DNA of 28,635 bases from Bacteroidaceae bacterium. Its GTDB lineage: Bacteria; Bacteroidota; Bacteroidia; Bacteroidales; Bacteroidaceae. The notes below the pieces were generated by a model. The model made no database searches and had not been told where the DNA came from. It was given only the letters and a program-made list of their open reading frames with translations. This document shows, one piece after another, positions 16,641-23,854 of the stretch. How positions within the stretch are numbered: the first letter of the stretch is position 1; each line of letters opens with the position of its first letter. The position numbers and the translations under genes are program-made. The stretch lies in NCBI GenBank assembly GCA_900765575.1, contig CAAFRW010000094.1:1-28635 (forward strand), given 5' to 3'.

Positions 16641-17189
16641 AATAAAATACTTATAATTTGTGACAAATTTAGTCGCTTTTAGAGGAAGGATACTGTCCAT
16701 ATATCAACTGTTTATATTCATATTTTCCTTTTTTTGGTAAATAAAAGCAGTAGGAGTATTGAGTTAATCAAAAAGAACCTATTTTTTATATCTAGTTTAC
16801 TTTGTTTTTTTGATTTTGTTTGATGGGGTTTATTACTTCCTGAAATGGAGGAAGTGTTAGGGATGTGTTGTGGTAGACATATAAAAAGGAGCTTTGGAAC
16901 AATGCTTATTCCCATGGTAATGTTTCCGAAATCCTTATTTATGAATTCTTCTATACAGGTTATAATATGGTGATGATATATTATTTAAGAACGTACCGTA
17001 TCTGGTATTTGTGATATTGGGGTCTTTTTTGTTTCTGTGTGGAATATAGAGTACTGTCCGGCGAGCAGTAGTAGCTAAAGTTCCCGTTTTTAGTCTCCAT
17101 ACAGTGGAATACTGAAATTCTTATCAAAGATACTGTTCGTATGGAGTGTTATTTATTTAATAGTACAAAATAATAAGATAATCGTTGGC
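16641..17189. other. Intergenic region between the efflux operon and the ygiQ-type gene
   Basis: AT-rich and mostly without signal. Both neighbours run leftward, so it is the 5' region of the efflux operon and the 3' region of the radical SAM gene. It contains the -7 candidate at 16664-16671 and an 8-bp perfect inverted repeat CTCCATAC (17095-17102) / GTATGGAG (17139-17146), with further pairing possible inside. The repeat has no T-run and lies about 45 bases past the radical SAM stop. A 65-codon frame at 16718-16915 is not convincing. Confidence 0.5.
16664..16671 (-). promoter_or_regulatory. Candidate -7 element of the efflux operon
   Basis: Minus-strand TAAATTTG fits TAnnTTTG and lies 23 bases upstream of the tolC-type ATG at 16640. 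No exact TTTG lies 19-21 bases farther upstream. A weak -33 would fit activation by the operon's AraC regulator, but no binding site was identified. Confidence 0.45.
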
Positions 17190-19028
17190 TTATTTTTTTC
17201 GTTGACTATAAAGTTTATCTATTAAATCGGTTCGTCCGATGCGGCGTAGTTCGGACATGATTTTTTTTCGTTCTTCCGGTTTGTACCAGAAAAAGAATTG
17301 TCTTTGTGCCAGCTTCTCTTTCGGTGTTTTAGCTGAAAATACCGGTTCCAGGGTGTATGGATGAAACCCCGTATACCAGGCTTCCGTACTGATAGTCATT
17401 GGGGTTGGAGTAAAGTCCTGTACCTGTTCCAAGTGGAAGTCCATTTGTTTAGTTTGTACGGCCAGCTCGGCCATATCCTCTTCGGTACATCCAGGATGGC
17501 TGGATATAAAATAAGGTATAAGCTGCTGATTGAGGTGCTGCTCTTTATTGATTTTATCAAAAATCTTTTTGAATTGCTGAAACTGTAGAAAAGAAGGTTT
17601 GCGCATCAAGTAGAGTACCTGGTCGCTAGTATGTTCCGGAGCCACTTTCAGTCGGCCGCTTACATGGTTTGTTATCAGCTCTTTGGTGTATTCACGGGTA
17701 CTACGGTTTACATTCTCGTCTGTGCTTTGGTGCAACAATAAGTCGTACCGTACACCACTACCGATAAAGCTTTTCTTTATTTTGGGTAAGGCATCTACTG
17801 ACTTGTATATGTCTAACAACGGGCGATGGTCTGTATTCAGGTTTGGGCAGATTTTAGGGTGGATACAGGAGGGACGCTTGCATTTGCTACAAACCTTTTT
17901 ATCCTTTCCGCCCATACGGTACATATTGGCTGAGGGACCTCCCAAGTCGGATAAATATCCCTTGAAATCAGGTGATTCCGTAATGGCTTTCACTTCTTTG
18001 AGAATGCTTTCCTTACTCCGGCTAATGATGAACTTACCCTGATGGGCCGAAATTGTGCAAAAGGCGCAGCCTCCGAAACAACCCCGATGAATATTTACCG
18101 AGAACTTAATCATATCGTATGCCGGAATGCGTTTACCTTTGTATTTCGGATGGGGAAGTCGTGTATAAGGCAAATCGAAAGAATGGTCGAGTTCTGCCTC
18201 GCTCATCGGAGGATAAGGAGGATTGACCACTACCATTTGTTTGTCTACTTCTTGCAAGATGCGTTGCGCCTCATATTTGTTCGATTCCTCTTCGATATGG
18301 CGTACATTCATGGCTTGCTTTTTCTTATCTTTCAAACATTCCTCATGCGAGAAAAGGCATAAATCTTCCGGACGGATACCATAAGGTATCTCCTCTTTGC
18401 GGCAGAGAAACACAGTTTGGGGAATGTCTGTAGGTAATTTTGGGCTTTCCGGATGTTCCAACATCTTGTTGCAGAGCTCTACAATTGGTTTTTCACCCAT
18501 TCCGTAGATAAGCAAATCGGCTCCGGAATCAATCAGGATACTTTTCTTTAAGGTCTCTTGCCAATAATCGTAATGGGTAAGGCGGCGCATGGAAGCTTCG
18601 ATTCCTCCTAATACTACCGGTACATCGGGATAAAGCTCTTTCAGTATCCGGGTATATACTATCGTGGGATATTCCGGTCGCATATCATGGCGTCCGTCAG
18701 GTGTGTAAGCATCTTCGGAACGGAGACGCTTGTTGGCTGTGTACTTGTTAACCATGGAATCCATGCATCCCGGTGCAATGCCGAAGAACAAGCGTGGACG
18801 TCCCAACTTTTTAAAATCACGCAAGTCATCACGCCAGTTTGGTTGCGGTATAATGGCCACTCGTAAACCTTCCGTTTCGAGGATGCGCCCTATAACAGCA
18901 GCTCCGAAAGAAGGATGGTCTACATAAGCGTCGGCACTGAACAGAATGACGTCCAGTGTATCCCATTTCCGCAGTTCTACTTCTTTCTTAGTAGTCGGCA
19001 ACCAATCTGTGAGTTGATATTCTCGCAT
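17190..19028 (-). CDS. YgiQ family radical SAM protein
   Basis: 612 residues, the size of the YgiQ (UPF0313) family. The N-terminal part (about 1-200) has the B12-binding-like fold features of the family (DVILFSADAYVDHPSFGAA, GIAPGCMDSMVNKYTANK, VVLGGIEASMRRLTHYDYW). The radical SAM cluster motif is CFGGCAFC with Cys317, Cys321 and Cys324 (CxxxCxxC), following FSVNIHRG. A second cysteine group (C380, C383, C388, C394 in VCSKCKRPSCIHPKICPN) is also typical. The C-terminus has YFISSHPGCTEEDM and LEQVQDFTPTPMT. Radical SAM chemistry is likely, but the reaction is not established for this family. No operon partner apart from a small acidic gene 112 bases upstream. Confidence 0.95.
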   Translation of the reverse strand: MREYQLTDWLPTTKKEVELRKWDTLDVILFSADAYVDHPSFGAAVIGRILETEGLRVAIIPQPNWRDDLRDFKKLGRPRLFFGIAPGCMDSMVNKYTANKRLRSEDAYTPDGRHDMRPEYPTIVYTRILKELYPDVPVVLGGIEASMRRLTHYDYWQETLKKSILIDSGADLLIYGMGEKPIVELCNKMLEHPESPKLPTDIPQTVFLCRKEEIPYGIRPEDLCLFSHEECLKDKKKQAMNVRHIEEESNKYEAQRILQEVDKQMVVVNPPYPPMSEAELDHSFDLPYTRLPHPKYKGKRIPAYDMIKFSVNIHRGCFGGCAFCTISAHQGKFIISRSKESILKEVKAITESPDFKGYLSDLGGPSANMYRMGGKDKKVCSKCKRPSCIHPKICPNLNTDHRPLLDIYKSVDALPKIKKSFIGSGVRYDLLLHQSTDENVNRSTREYTKELITNHVSGRLKVAPEHTSDQVLYLMRKPSFLQFQQFKKIFDKINKEQHLNQQLIPYFISSHPGCTEEDMAELAVQTKQMDFHLEQVQDFTPTPMTISTEAWYTGFHPYTLEPVFSAKTPKEKLAQRQFFFWYKPEERKKIMSELRRIGRTDLIDKLYSQRKK

Positions 19029-19079
19029 GTTTTTTGTTAGGAAATGTTTTTAGTCATAGAGCATAGCAACAACCTGATT

Positions 19080-19095
19080 CGGATAAGAGTATCCG
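19080..19095. repeat. Short perfect hairpin between the small acidic gene and the ygiQ-type gene
   Basis: CGGATA-AGAG-TATCCG forms a 6-bp stem with a 4-base loop, 45 bases past the stop of the acidic-protein gene and 52 bases upstream of the radical SAM ATG. It has no T-run. It may be a weak attenuator or operator, or have no role. Confidence 0.25.
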
Positions 19096-19140
19096 CATCC
19101 TCTTCGAAATCTATCTATGAACTTACCCTTTATGAAAGAA

Positions 19141-19461
19141 TTATTCTTCTTCTGTATCCTCTTCGCAGTCCTGTTCATTTCTCCACTTTACAAAAAGCAG
19201 AATGAGCTGATGCAAACCGAATGCTTTCATATTATTGTGATAAATCACATCGATACATAAATCGAGCAGCTCTTTGCAGTCTTCCTGAGAAGCAATAATG
19301 GAACGGATGTTCAGTTTCAACTTATCTAAGACCGATTCGTCTACAATACCATTGCTGTCGATAAGATGTTGAAAAAGCGCATACTTCTCTATTGTTTGCA
19401 GGTTTTCTTCCGAGATTTCCAGACTTCGTGTTCCGGAAGCATTTGTTTGTATTGTGTACAT
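19141..19461 (-). CDS. Small acidic protein of unknown function
   Basis: 106 residues, mostly helical, no signal peptide or membrane helix. The middle is a helix-rich stretch (LDKLKLNIRSIIASQEDC, then LLDLCIDVIYHNNMKAFGLH), and the end is very acidic (NEQDCEEDTEEE). No family is recognised. Evidence that it is a gene: good codon-like composition, a consensus -7 element (TACCTTTG) 29 bases upstream of its ATG, and a sensible distance to the radical SAM gene (112 bases). It might be co-transcribed with that gene, but no functional link can be claimed. Confidence 0.7.
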   Translation of the reverse strand: MYTIQTNASGTRSLEISEENLQTIEKYALFQHLIDSNGIVDESVLDKLKLNIRSIIASQEDCKELLDLCIDVIYHNNMKAFGLHQLILLFVKWRNEQDCEEDTEEE

Positions 19462-19489
19462 ATTGCTATATTTTTATATGAATGATAAG

Positions 19490-19497
19490 CAAAGGTA
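19490..19497 (-). promoter_or_regulatory. Candidate -7 element of the small acidic gene
   Basis: Minus-strand TACCTTTG matches TAnnTTTG, 28 bases upstream of the ATG at 19461. No good -33 TTTG was found at the usual spacing. Confidence 0.45.
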
Positions 19498-19565
19498 ATG
19501 AAAAGATTGGTTGTAAATTCTATTTTCTGTAGATAATATTACGAATCTATCTCAAAATAGGGTGT

Positions 19566-19745
19566 ATGGGTAGACAAGATGCTCCTTTTGGAAGGGTATT
19601 TGGGTTACACATGGAAAAAGGAGACGAGAGTTTTCGACTTTTTGTTGTGATGCGAATAGGGTGCTGCCCTGCGATGCATGGAAGATTGCGGATAATGGGT
19701 GTTACGAACTTTTCAGAAGGGTGTTTTTCCAAACGGAGATTTTAA
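19566..19745 (+). other. Unrecognised 59-codon open frame (possible small ORF or dispersed element)
   Basis: An ATG at 19566 starts a 59-codon plus-strand frame ending TAA at 19743-19745. The reading is cysteine- and arginine-rich (MRIGCCPAMHGRLRIMG, then TNFSEGCFSKRRF). The opposite strand is also open over the same bases (61 codons, 19547-19732). Being open on both strands suggests either chance or a conserved repeat rather than an ordinary gene. It ends 84 bases ahead of the GH105 ATG. No family recognised. Confidence 0.25.
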
Positions 19746-19784
19746 AAACTTTCTGTTTATACGGTTAGTTTGCCGTTTTTCTGT

Positions 19785-19792
19785 TATTTTTG
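19785..19792 (+). promoter_or_regulatory. Candidate -7 element of the GH105 gene
   Basis: TATTTTTG on the plus strand matches TAnnTTTG and lies 36 bases before the GH105 ATG. A TTTG occurs only 12 bases upstream, too close for the normal -33. The leader that follows is very A-rich. Confidence 0.45.
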
Positions 19793-19828
19793 CGGAGATT
19801 AATAATGATAAATAACAATTAAATAGCT

Positions 19829-21085
19829 ATGAAGAACTTTATTGCAACTTTATTATTTCTGTTAGTTGGCGTTTCTCTATCAGCTCAAACGATGTATTCC
19901 AAAGAGATGGCTCGTTCACAAGGTTACCATTGGACGCATGGGAAAAACTGGGATTATGTAAATGGGTTAGTGGCCAAATCGTTGTTGGACCTTTGTGAAC
20001 AGTATGGTATGAACAACACTGAAAACTCAGATTTCTATGCATGGGCGAAGGCCTATACCGATAATGCCATCAATGAAGATGGTTCGTTTAAGGATTTTCG
20101 AAAAGGGAATATCGATAATATAAATTCCGGTAAGGTGCTGTTTGAAATCTATCATCATGAAAAGGATTTGGACAAGAAAAATGGTACCCATCATGCTGAT
20201 AGATACAAAGCTGCGGCTGATTTCTTGAAGAACTATTTACAAACGGACTATCCGCGTATTCAGTTTGGGGATGCCAAGGGCTGTTTCTTCCATAAAGCTA
20301 TTTATCCGAATCAAATGTGGTTGGACGGACTTTATATGGGAGCTGCCTTTTATGCGGAGTGGCTGGCTAATTTTGCACCGAATGATATGGAATCATGGAG
20401 TGATATTGCTAATCAATTCAAAGTTGTACATAGACATACGTATGATAAGGCTAAAAAGTTAAACTATCATGGATGGTCGGCCGACCCGGAAGATGAAAAT
20501 TCTTTTTGGGCTAATAAAACCGAGCCTTATAAAGGATGTTCCAAAGAATTTTGGGGCAGAGGTATGGGATGGTTCTTTGCCGCTTTGGTAGATGTTTTAG
20601 AGAATATGCCGAAATCTCATCCGGACTATAAAGAGTTGACCGTGATTGTGAATGAAGTAGCAGAGGGTCTGGCTAAATGGCAAGATAAGAAAAGCGGTGT
20701 ATGGTATCAGTTGTTGCAATATGATGATTCATACATGAGCGAGTGTGGAAAACCGAATTATCTGGAGTCTTCGGCTTCGAGTATGTTTACTTATTCTTAT
20801 CTGAAAGGTTTGCGTATCGGAGTGCTCCCTACGAAGTATAAGAAAGTGGCATTGAAGGCTTATGACGGTCTGTTGAAAACGTTTGTTTCAAAGAATGAGG
20901 ATGGAACCATTAACGTGAATCAATCTTGCCGTTCGGCAGGTTTAGGTCCGGCAAAGAGTAAGAATCGCGATGGTTCAGCCGATTATTATCTTTGTGGCGG
21001 TGATGTTTGGATTGTCCATAATGAAGGAAAAGCAGTGGGTCCGTTTATCATGGCAAGTTTGGAATATGAACGTATGAAGAAATAA
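19829..21085 (+). CDS. Secreted glycoside hydrolase family 105 (unsaturated rhamnogalacturonyl/uronyl hydrolase)
   Basis: 418 residues. Sec signal peptide at 1-20 ending LSAQ; no lipobox, so it is probably periplasmic. The rest is an (alpha/alpha)6 barrel of the YteR/YesR/GH88-105 type. Landmarks: MWLDGLYMGAAFYAEW (163-178), whose Asp166 lies in the position of the catalytic Asp of YteR; FWGRGMGWFFAALVDVL (241-257); NYLESSASSMFTYSYLKGLR (310-329); and GPFIMASLEYERM at the end. These enzymes remove the 4,5-unsaturated uronic acid left by polysaccharide lyases, for example from pectin fragments. It stands alone on the plus strand, with no lyase, SusC/D or regulator next to it. A terminator follows at 21178-21212. 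Confidence 0.94.
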   Translation: MKNFIATLLFLLVGVSLSAQTMYSKEMARSQGYHWTHGKNWDYVNGLVAKSLLDLCEQYGMNNTENSDFYAWAKAYTDNAINEDGSFKDFRKGNIDNINSGKVLFEIYHHEKDLDKKNGTHHADRYKAAADFLKNYLQTDYPRIQFGDAKGCFFHKAIYPNQMWLDGLYMGAAFYAEWLANFAPNDMESWSDIANQFKVVHRHTYDKAKKLNYHGWSADPEDENSFWANKTEPYKGCSKEFWGRGMGWFFAALVDVLENMPKSHPDYKELTVIVNEVAEGLAKWQDKKSGVWYQLLQYDDSYMSECGKPNYLESSASSMFTYSYLKGLRIGVLPTKYKKVALKAYDGLLKTFVSKNEDGTINVNQSCRSAGLGPAKSKNRDGSADYYLCGGDVWIVHNEGKAVGPFIMASLEYERMKK

Positions 21086-21177
21086 AAAGTATAGCTTTGG
21101 TTCTGGTAAAAAGAGCTCTTGGAGGAAGACAATCGAGATTGCTTTCTAAAGCTTTTTCAGGACTTAGCTTCATAGAT

Positions 21178-21212
21178 AAGGCTGCCTCAAAATTTAAAGA
21201 TGAGGCAGCCTT
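21178..21212 (+). terminator. Intrinsic terminator downstream of GH105
   Basis: AAGGCTGCCTC (21178-21188) and GAGGCAGCCTT (21202-21212) form a perfect 11-bp GC-rich stem with a 13-base loop, followed by GTTTATAT. It lies about 90 bases past the GH105 stop. It is symmetrical enough to act on both strands, though the minus-strand operon ends 400 bases to its right. Confidence 0.7.
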
Positions 21213-21614
21213 GTTTATATCTGTGAGGTAATACATACCCTCCTCCTTATTTATCTTTTCAATTAGTAGGAGTGAATTTTAGGGAATTTTCTTTAGAGAC
21301 GTTTTAATCTATCCGATTTTAGATTTTCGGATTTTATTTTGAGACAATCTTGTTGATTCAGTTCTGCTTGTTCCAAAAATCAGTCTTGTCTATTTGTGTA
21401 ATAAAATTCAAACGGAGGAATTAGTGAATACCCAAGTTCTCCTTTCCCTTAAGATGTATCCTTTTAGATGTAAGAGTAGGGTATGTTGAAGCATTTACAA
21501 TTTTCAGAATACAGGATAGAGCCATATCAGTGTGCAGGGCTGTTTACATCAAAAGAGGGGGCTTAATGGGCTGTGTAAAGCATCTTCTCCTTTACTGTAG
21601 GAAAAAGAGAGTTA
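21213..21614. other. Intergenic region between converging GH105 and TPR genes
   Basis: No normal-sized gene. A short coding-like frame at 21421-21525 is listed separately. A 6-bp hairpin GTAAAG (21575-21580) / CTTTAC (21590-21595), 20 bases past the stop of the leftward TPR gene, is a weak terminator candidate. The rest shows nothing I can interpret. Confidence 0.45.
21421..21525 (-). other. Unrecognised 34-codon open frame (possible small ORF or dispersed element)
   Basis: From an ATG at 21525 the minus strand reads 34 codons to a TAA at 21421-21423: MALSCILKIVNASTYPTL, then SKRIHLKGKENLGIH. The frame is open a few codons further upstream. The wording is protein-like, with no family recognised. 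It is in a convergent intergenic region, where gene remnants or repeats would be tolerated. Chance cannot be excluded. Confidence 0.25.
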
Positions 21615-23147
21615 TTACTTTATTTCTTTTGTCACATTTTCAATCTGTGCCTGAAGCTTCTCCAAATTCTTTTGTATAATATCGATATAGGTATTATAGC
21701 TCTTTTCACTTAGTTGCTTTTCCAGTAAGGCATGGGCAAAACCGATGATGCTGCTTAAAGGAGTCTTTATACATTGATGGAGTGAGGCGATGTATTGGTT
21801 CTTCTCATTATTGGCTTTTTGAGTATTTTCAATAGCTTTGGTCAGTTCTTTATCCGCTTTCTTTAGTTTGTGATGTACAAGGATTATCTTAGAAAGGACC
21901 GTAATGACAAGAATACATGCCATAATGATGACGTATAGTAAGGTACGCCTTATGTTGTTCTGTGTTTTAATATGTGCCAGATTTCTTTTTTCAAGTTGGT
22001 AATTATCCAGTACCTGTTGTGATTGTTTTTCTATTGTTACCCAATGGATGGAATCCATATCACTCAACATCGTTTTATAAACCAGAATAGCCTCTTTAAC
22101 GTTTCCCATTTCAGCCAATAAATCGGCTTTTTTGTTTAGATACCTGGTTCTTTGTGCGTTCCCAGGTGCATGATAAACAGAGGAATTCAATTCGGACAGA
22201 GCCTTCTCGTATTCTTTCTTTTGTCTGTAATACTCATGACACCAAAAATGGTAATCCGAATGATATTCCCAATAAGTTTGTTTATTGAGATATTTTCTTG
22301 CTTCAAGAAGGTGTTTTTCGGCATTCTCTATATCATTTTGTCTCAGATAGCAAGCCATGTAAGTATTCTCTATATATAAAAGGATGTTCGCATATCCCTG
22401 TTTCTTATATGGATTTTTCTTGAGGTGCTCTTTTGTGGCGGTTTCGAGCTTTTTCAAATAGAAAAGACATTTCTCATTATCTTTCATCCCATCATATAAA
22501 TAGATAAACATATTGAGCGTATCATATAAATTGGGATATCTGTTTTTTAATTGAGGATGATTATTCAGCTTGTATGCTTTCTCTAGCATCTCTAAAGCCA
22601 TTTGTGGCTTATCGGTACATTGATAGATATGACTTAGACTTTGATAGGCACAGAGTTCTCCTATAAGATTCTTTTCTTTTTGCGCTTCGTTCAGTAATGC
22701 TAAAACTAGAATTCTGGCTTTTTCAAATTCTTCATATACAATGTATAATTCTACTTGCATGTATATACCCTGAAAATATAAATCCCTACACCGTCCTGCT
22801 TTAGTATATTGTTTTAGCGTTTGAAGGCATTCATTAAAATGAACCGTGTCATTCATATTCGAATAAGAAAGCATCTGGTTATATATGGCCCAACATTGCA
22901 TTTCCTCATTCTTGTTCTTTTTTGAAAGAGTATATAGTTCTTGAGAATATCGTATGTTTTCTTTCGGGAAATTTTGAGTTGCAGCAGCCAGTTGTTCTAA
23001 CAAACGGATACGTGTGGTGTCCTGTTGAACCCTGTTCAGTAACATCAGTAAACTGTCCTTAGGCTCCATCATAGTCTCATTCACTGCTGCCCGACAGAAG
23101 GAGCAAGTACAGAGTAAGATGAATATGGATAGTAGATTCTTTTTCAT
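21615..23147 (-). CDS. TPR sensor with kinase-like dimerisation segment but no ATPase domain
   Basis: 510 residues. Signal peptide (1-20), then about 370 residues of TPR-like helical repeats in the periplasm (for example AYQSLSHIYQCTDKPQMALE and KEYEKALSELNSSVYH), one membrane helix (about 402-424), and a cytoplasmic coiled coil leading into a HisKA-like segment (448-510). The H-box reads SLHQCIKTPLSSIIGFAH. Aligned to the usual MSHEIRTPLN, Gln458 takes the place of the phosphorylated His, and Cys459 that of the Glu; a His is present one residue earlier. The protein stops at the end of the dimerisation helices, with no HATPase domain. Its ATG overlaps the stop of the upstream gene (ATGA), so translation is coupled. 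It probably works as a non-enzymatic partner in a complex; the signal and output are unknown. Confidence 0.85.
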   Translation of the reverse strand: MKKNLLSIFILLCTCSFCRAAVNETMMEPKDSLLMLLNRVQQDTTRIRLLEQLAAATQNFPKENIRYSQELYTLSKKNKNEEMQCWAIYNQMLSYSNMNDTVHFNECLQTLKQYTKAGRCRDLYFQGIYMQVELYIVYEEFEKARILVLALLNEAQKEKNLIGELCAYQSLSHIYQCTDKPQMALEMLEKAYKLNNHPQLKNRYPNLYDTLNMFIYLYDGMKDNEKCLFYLKKLETATKEHLKKNPYKKQGYANILLYIENTYMACYLRQNDIENAEKHLLEARKYLNKQTYWEYHSDYHFWCHEYYRQKKEYEKALSELNSSVYHAPGNAQRTRYLNKKADLLAEMGNVKEAILVYKTMLSDMDSIHWVTIEKQSQQVLDNYQLEKRNLAHIKTQNNIRRTLLYVIIMACILVITVLSKIILVHHKLKKADKELTKAIENTQKANNEKNQYIASLHQCIKTPLSSIIGFAHALLEKQLSEKSYNTYIDIIQKNLEKLQAQIENVTKEIK

Positions 23148-23794
23148 TCTTCTGATGGATTAGGCATTAAGGACAACTGGATGTATAAGCGTATCTTTTT
23201 GAAAGAACTCTCTCCAATCCAGAAATTTCCATTCAGTTTTTGGATTATCATGAGAGAATTGGTTAACGTTATATCTAAGATGTTTCGTTCTAATAATTGG
23301 GATTCTGTACCATTTATGATGATTAAAATCTGATAGTCTGCTTGTTCTTGTAGAGATAAAGAGACTTCTTTTCCTATCGTATTTCTTCTTACCATAGTTA
23401 TCAGGCTGATTAGTACCTGTGTTAATAGCATACGGTCTGTGTAGATGAAGAGTTTCTCTTCACTTTCTGTTTTTTGGAAATTGATATGGCAGTTATTTAA
23501 ATTCTTTTCGGTTGTTTTTATTGCCTCCTCACAGATGGAAATGAGGTCTTCTTTCTCAAAAACTAGTTTTTGATGATTACTTGTAACATTTGAAGCGTTT
23601 AATAATTCATGAACTTGTTTTAAGAGCATCGTAGAGTCGTTTAATATATTGTTGCACAATATGGTTTTGTTCGTTCCTGTCTCTTTTCCTTCTTTCAGCA
23701 TCCGGCAATTTTTATTCAGCTCTGATAGAGAGTCATTCACTATTTGGCTGATATCAGTGAGATAAAGGTTTTTAGAGTGGATAGAACGTTCCAT
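23144..23794 (-). CDS. C-terminal half of a stop-interrupted TPR histidine-kinase-like protein
   Basis: 216 residues from the first ATG after the interrupting stop. It continues, in the same frame, the protein at 23852-24940. The start (MERSIHSKNLYLTDIS) is the usual linker and H-box of Bacteroides TPR kinases, but the box reads DISQIVNDSL: Gln17 replaces the catalytic His. The ATPase-like part has TDRMLLTQVLISLITMVRRN, where the N-box asparagines are Ser and Met. The D-x-G-x-G and G-x-G-L-G boxes are absent; only the terminal strand pattern (LMIIQKLNGNFWI) remains. ATP binding is not expected. If the stop is real and not read through, this could be a soluble separate protein, though no obvious ribosome site was seen. 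Confidence 0.65.
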   Translation of the reverse strand: MERSIHSKNLYLTDISQIVNDSLSELNKNCRMLKEGKETGTNKTILCNNILNDSTMLLKQVHELLNASNVTSNHQKLVFEKEDLISICEEAIKTTEKNLNNCHINFQKTESEEKLFIYTDRMLLTQVLISLITMVRRNTIGKEVSLSLQEQADYQILIIINGTESQLLERNILDITLTNSLMIIQKLNGNFWIGESSFKKIRLYIQLSLMPNPSEE

Positions 23795-23854
23795 GTTTTG
23801 TATGGCCGAAACTCTTTTTTTATTTGCTATTTTTAGTCTTCTGGAATCTTTTCA
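23795..23854 (-). other. In-frame TGA joining the two halves of one kinase-like gene
   Basis: After Leu-His-Thr at the end of the membrane helix comes TGA (23854-23852), then 19 open codons reading KDSRRLKIANKKRVSAIQN, leading directly into the Met at 23794. The frame is unbroken apart from the stop. KDSRRLKIANKK is the normal linker just after the membrane helix in Bacteroides TPR kinases, so the two halves were one gene. A CGA (Arg) to TGA change would explain it. Confidence 0.8.

Larger units (their letters stand above)
19462..19828. other. Divergent intergenic region between the small acidic gene and GH105
   Basis: Carries the 5' regions of two diverging genes: the -7 candidate at 19490-19497 (minus) and the one at 19785-19792 (plus). 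Between them, 19547-19745 is open on both strands (61 codons on minus, 59 on plus), described separately. No larger gene is present. Confidence 0.5.

Noticed and set aside
16641..16700. N-terminal extension of the TolC gene
   Set aside because: It would put 20 residues before a normal signal peptide and overlap the TAAATTTG promoter box.
16718..16915. 65-codon minus frame upstream of the efflux operon
   Set aside because: It ends in a run of Leu/Lys codons from AT-rich DNA, has no family look, and overlaps the probable regulatory region of the tolC-type gene.
17095..17146. 8-bp inverted repeat CTCCATAC/GTATGGAG as a terminator of the radical SAM gene
   Set aside because: The loop is 36 bases and no T-run follows, so it is noted only as structure in the intergenic entry.
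21575..21595. 6-bp hairpin after the second TPR gene as a terminator
   Set aside because: The stem is short and AT-rich with no T-run; too weak to call.
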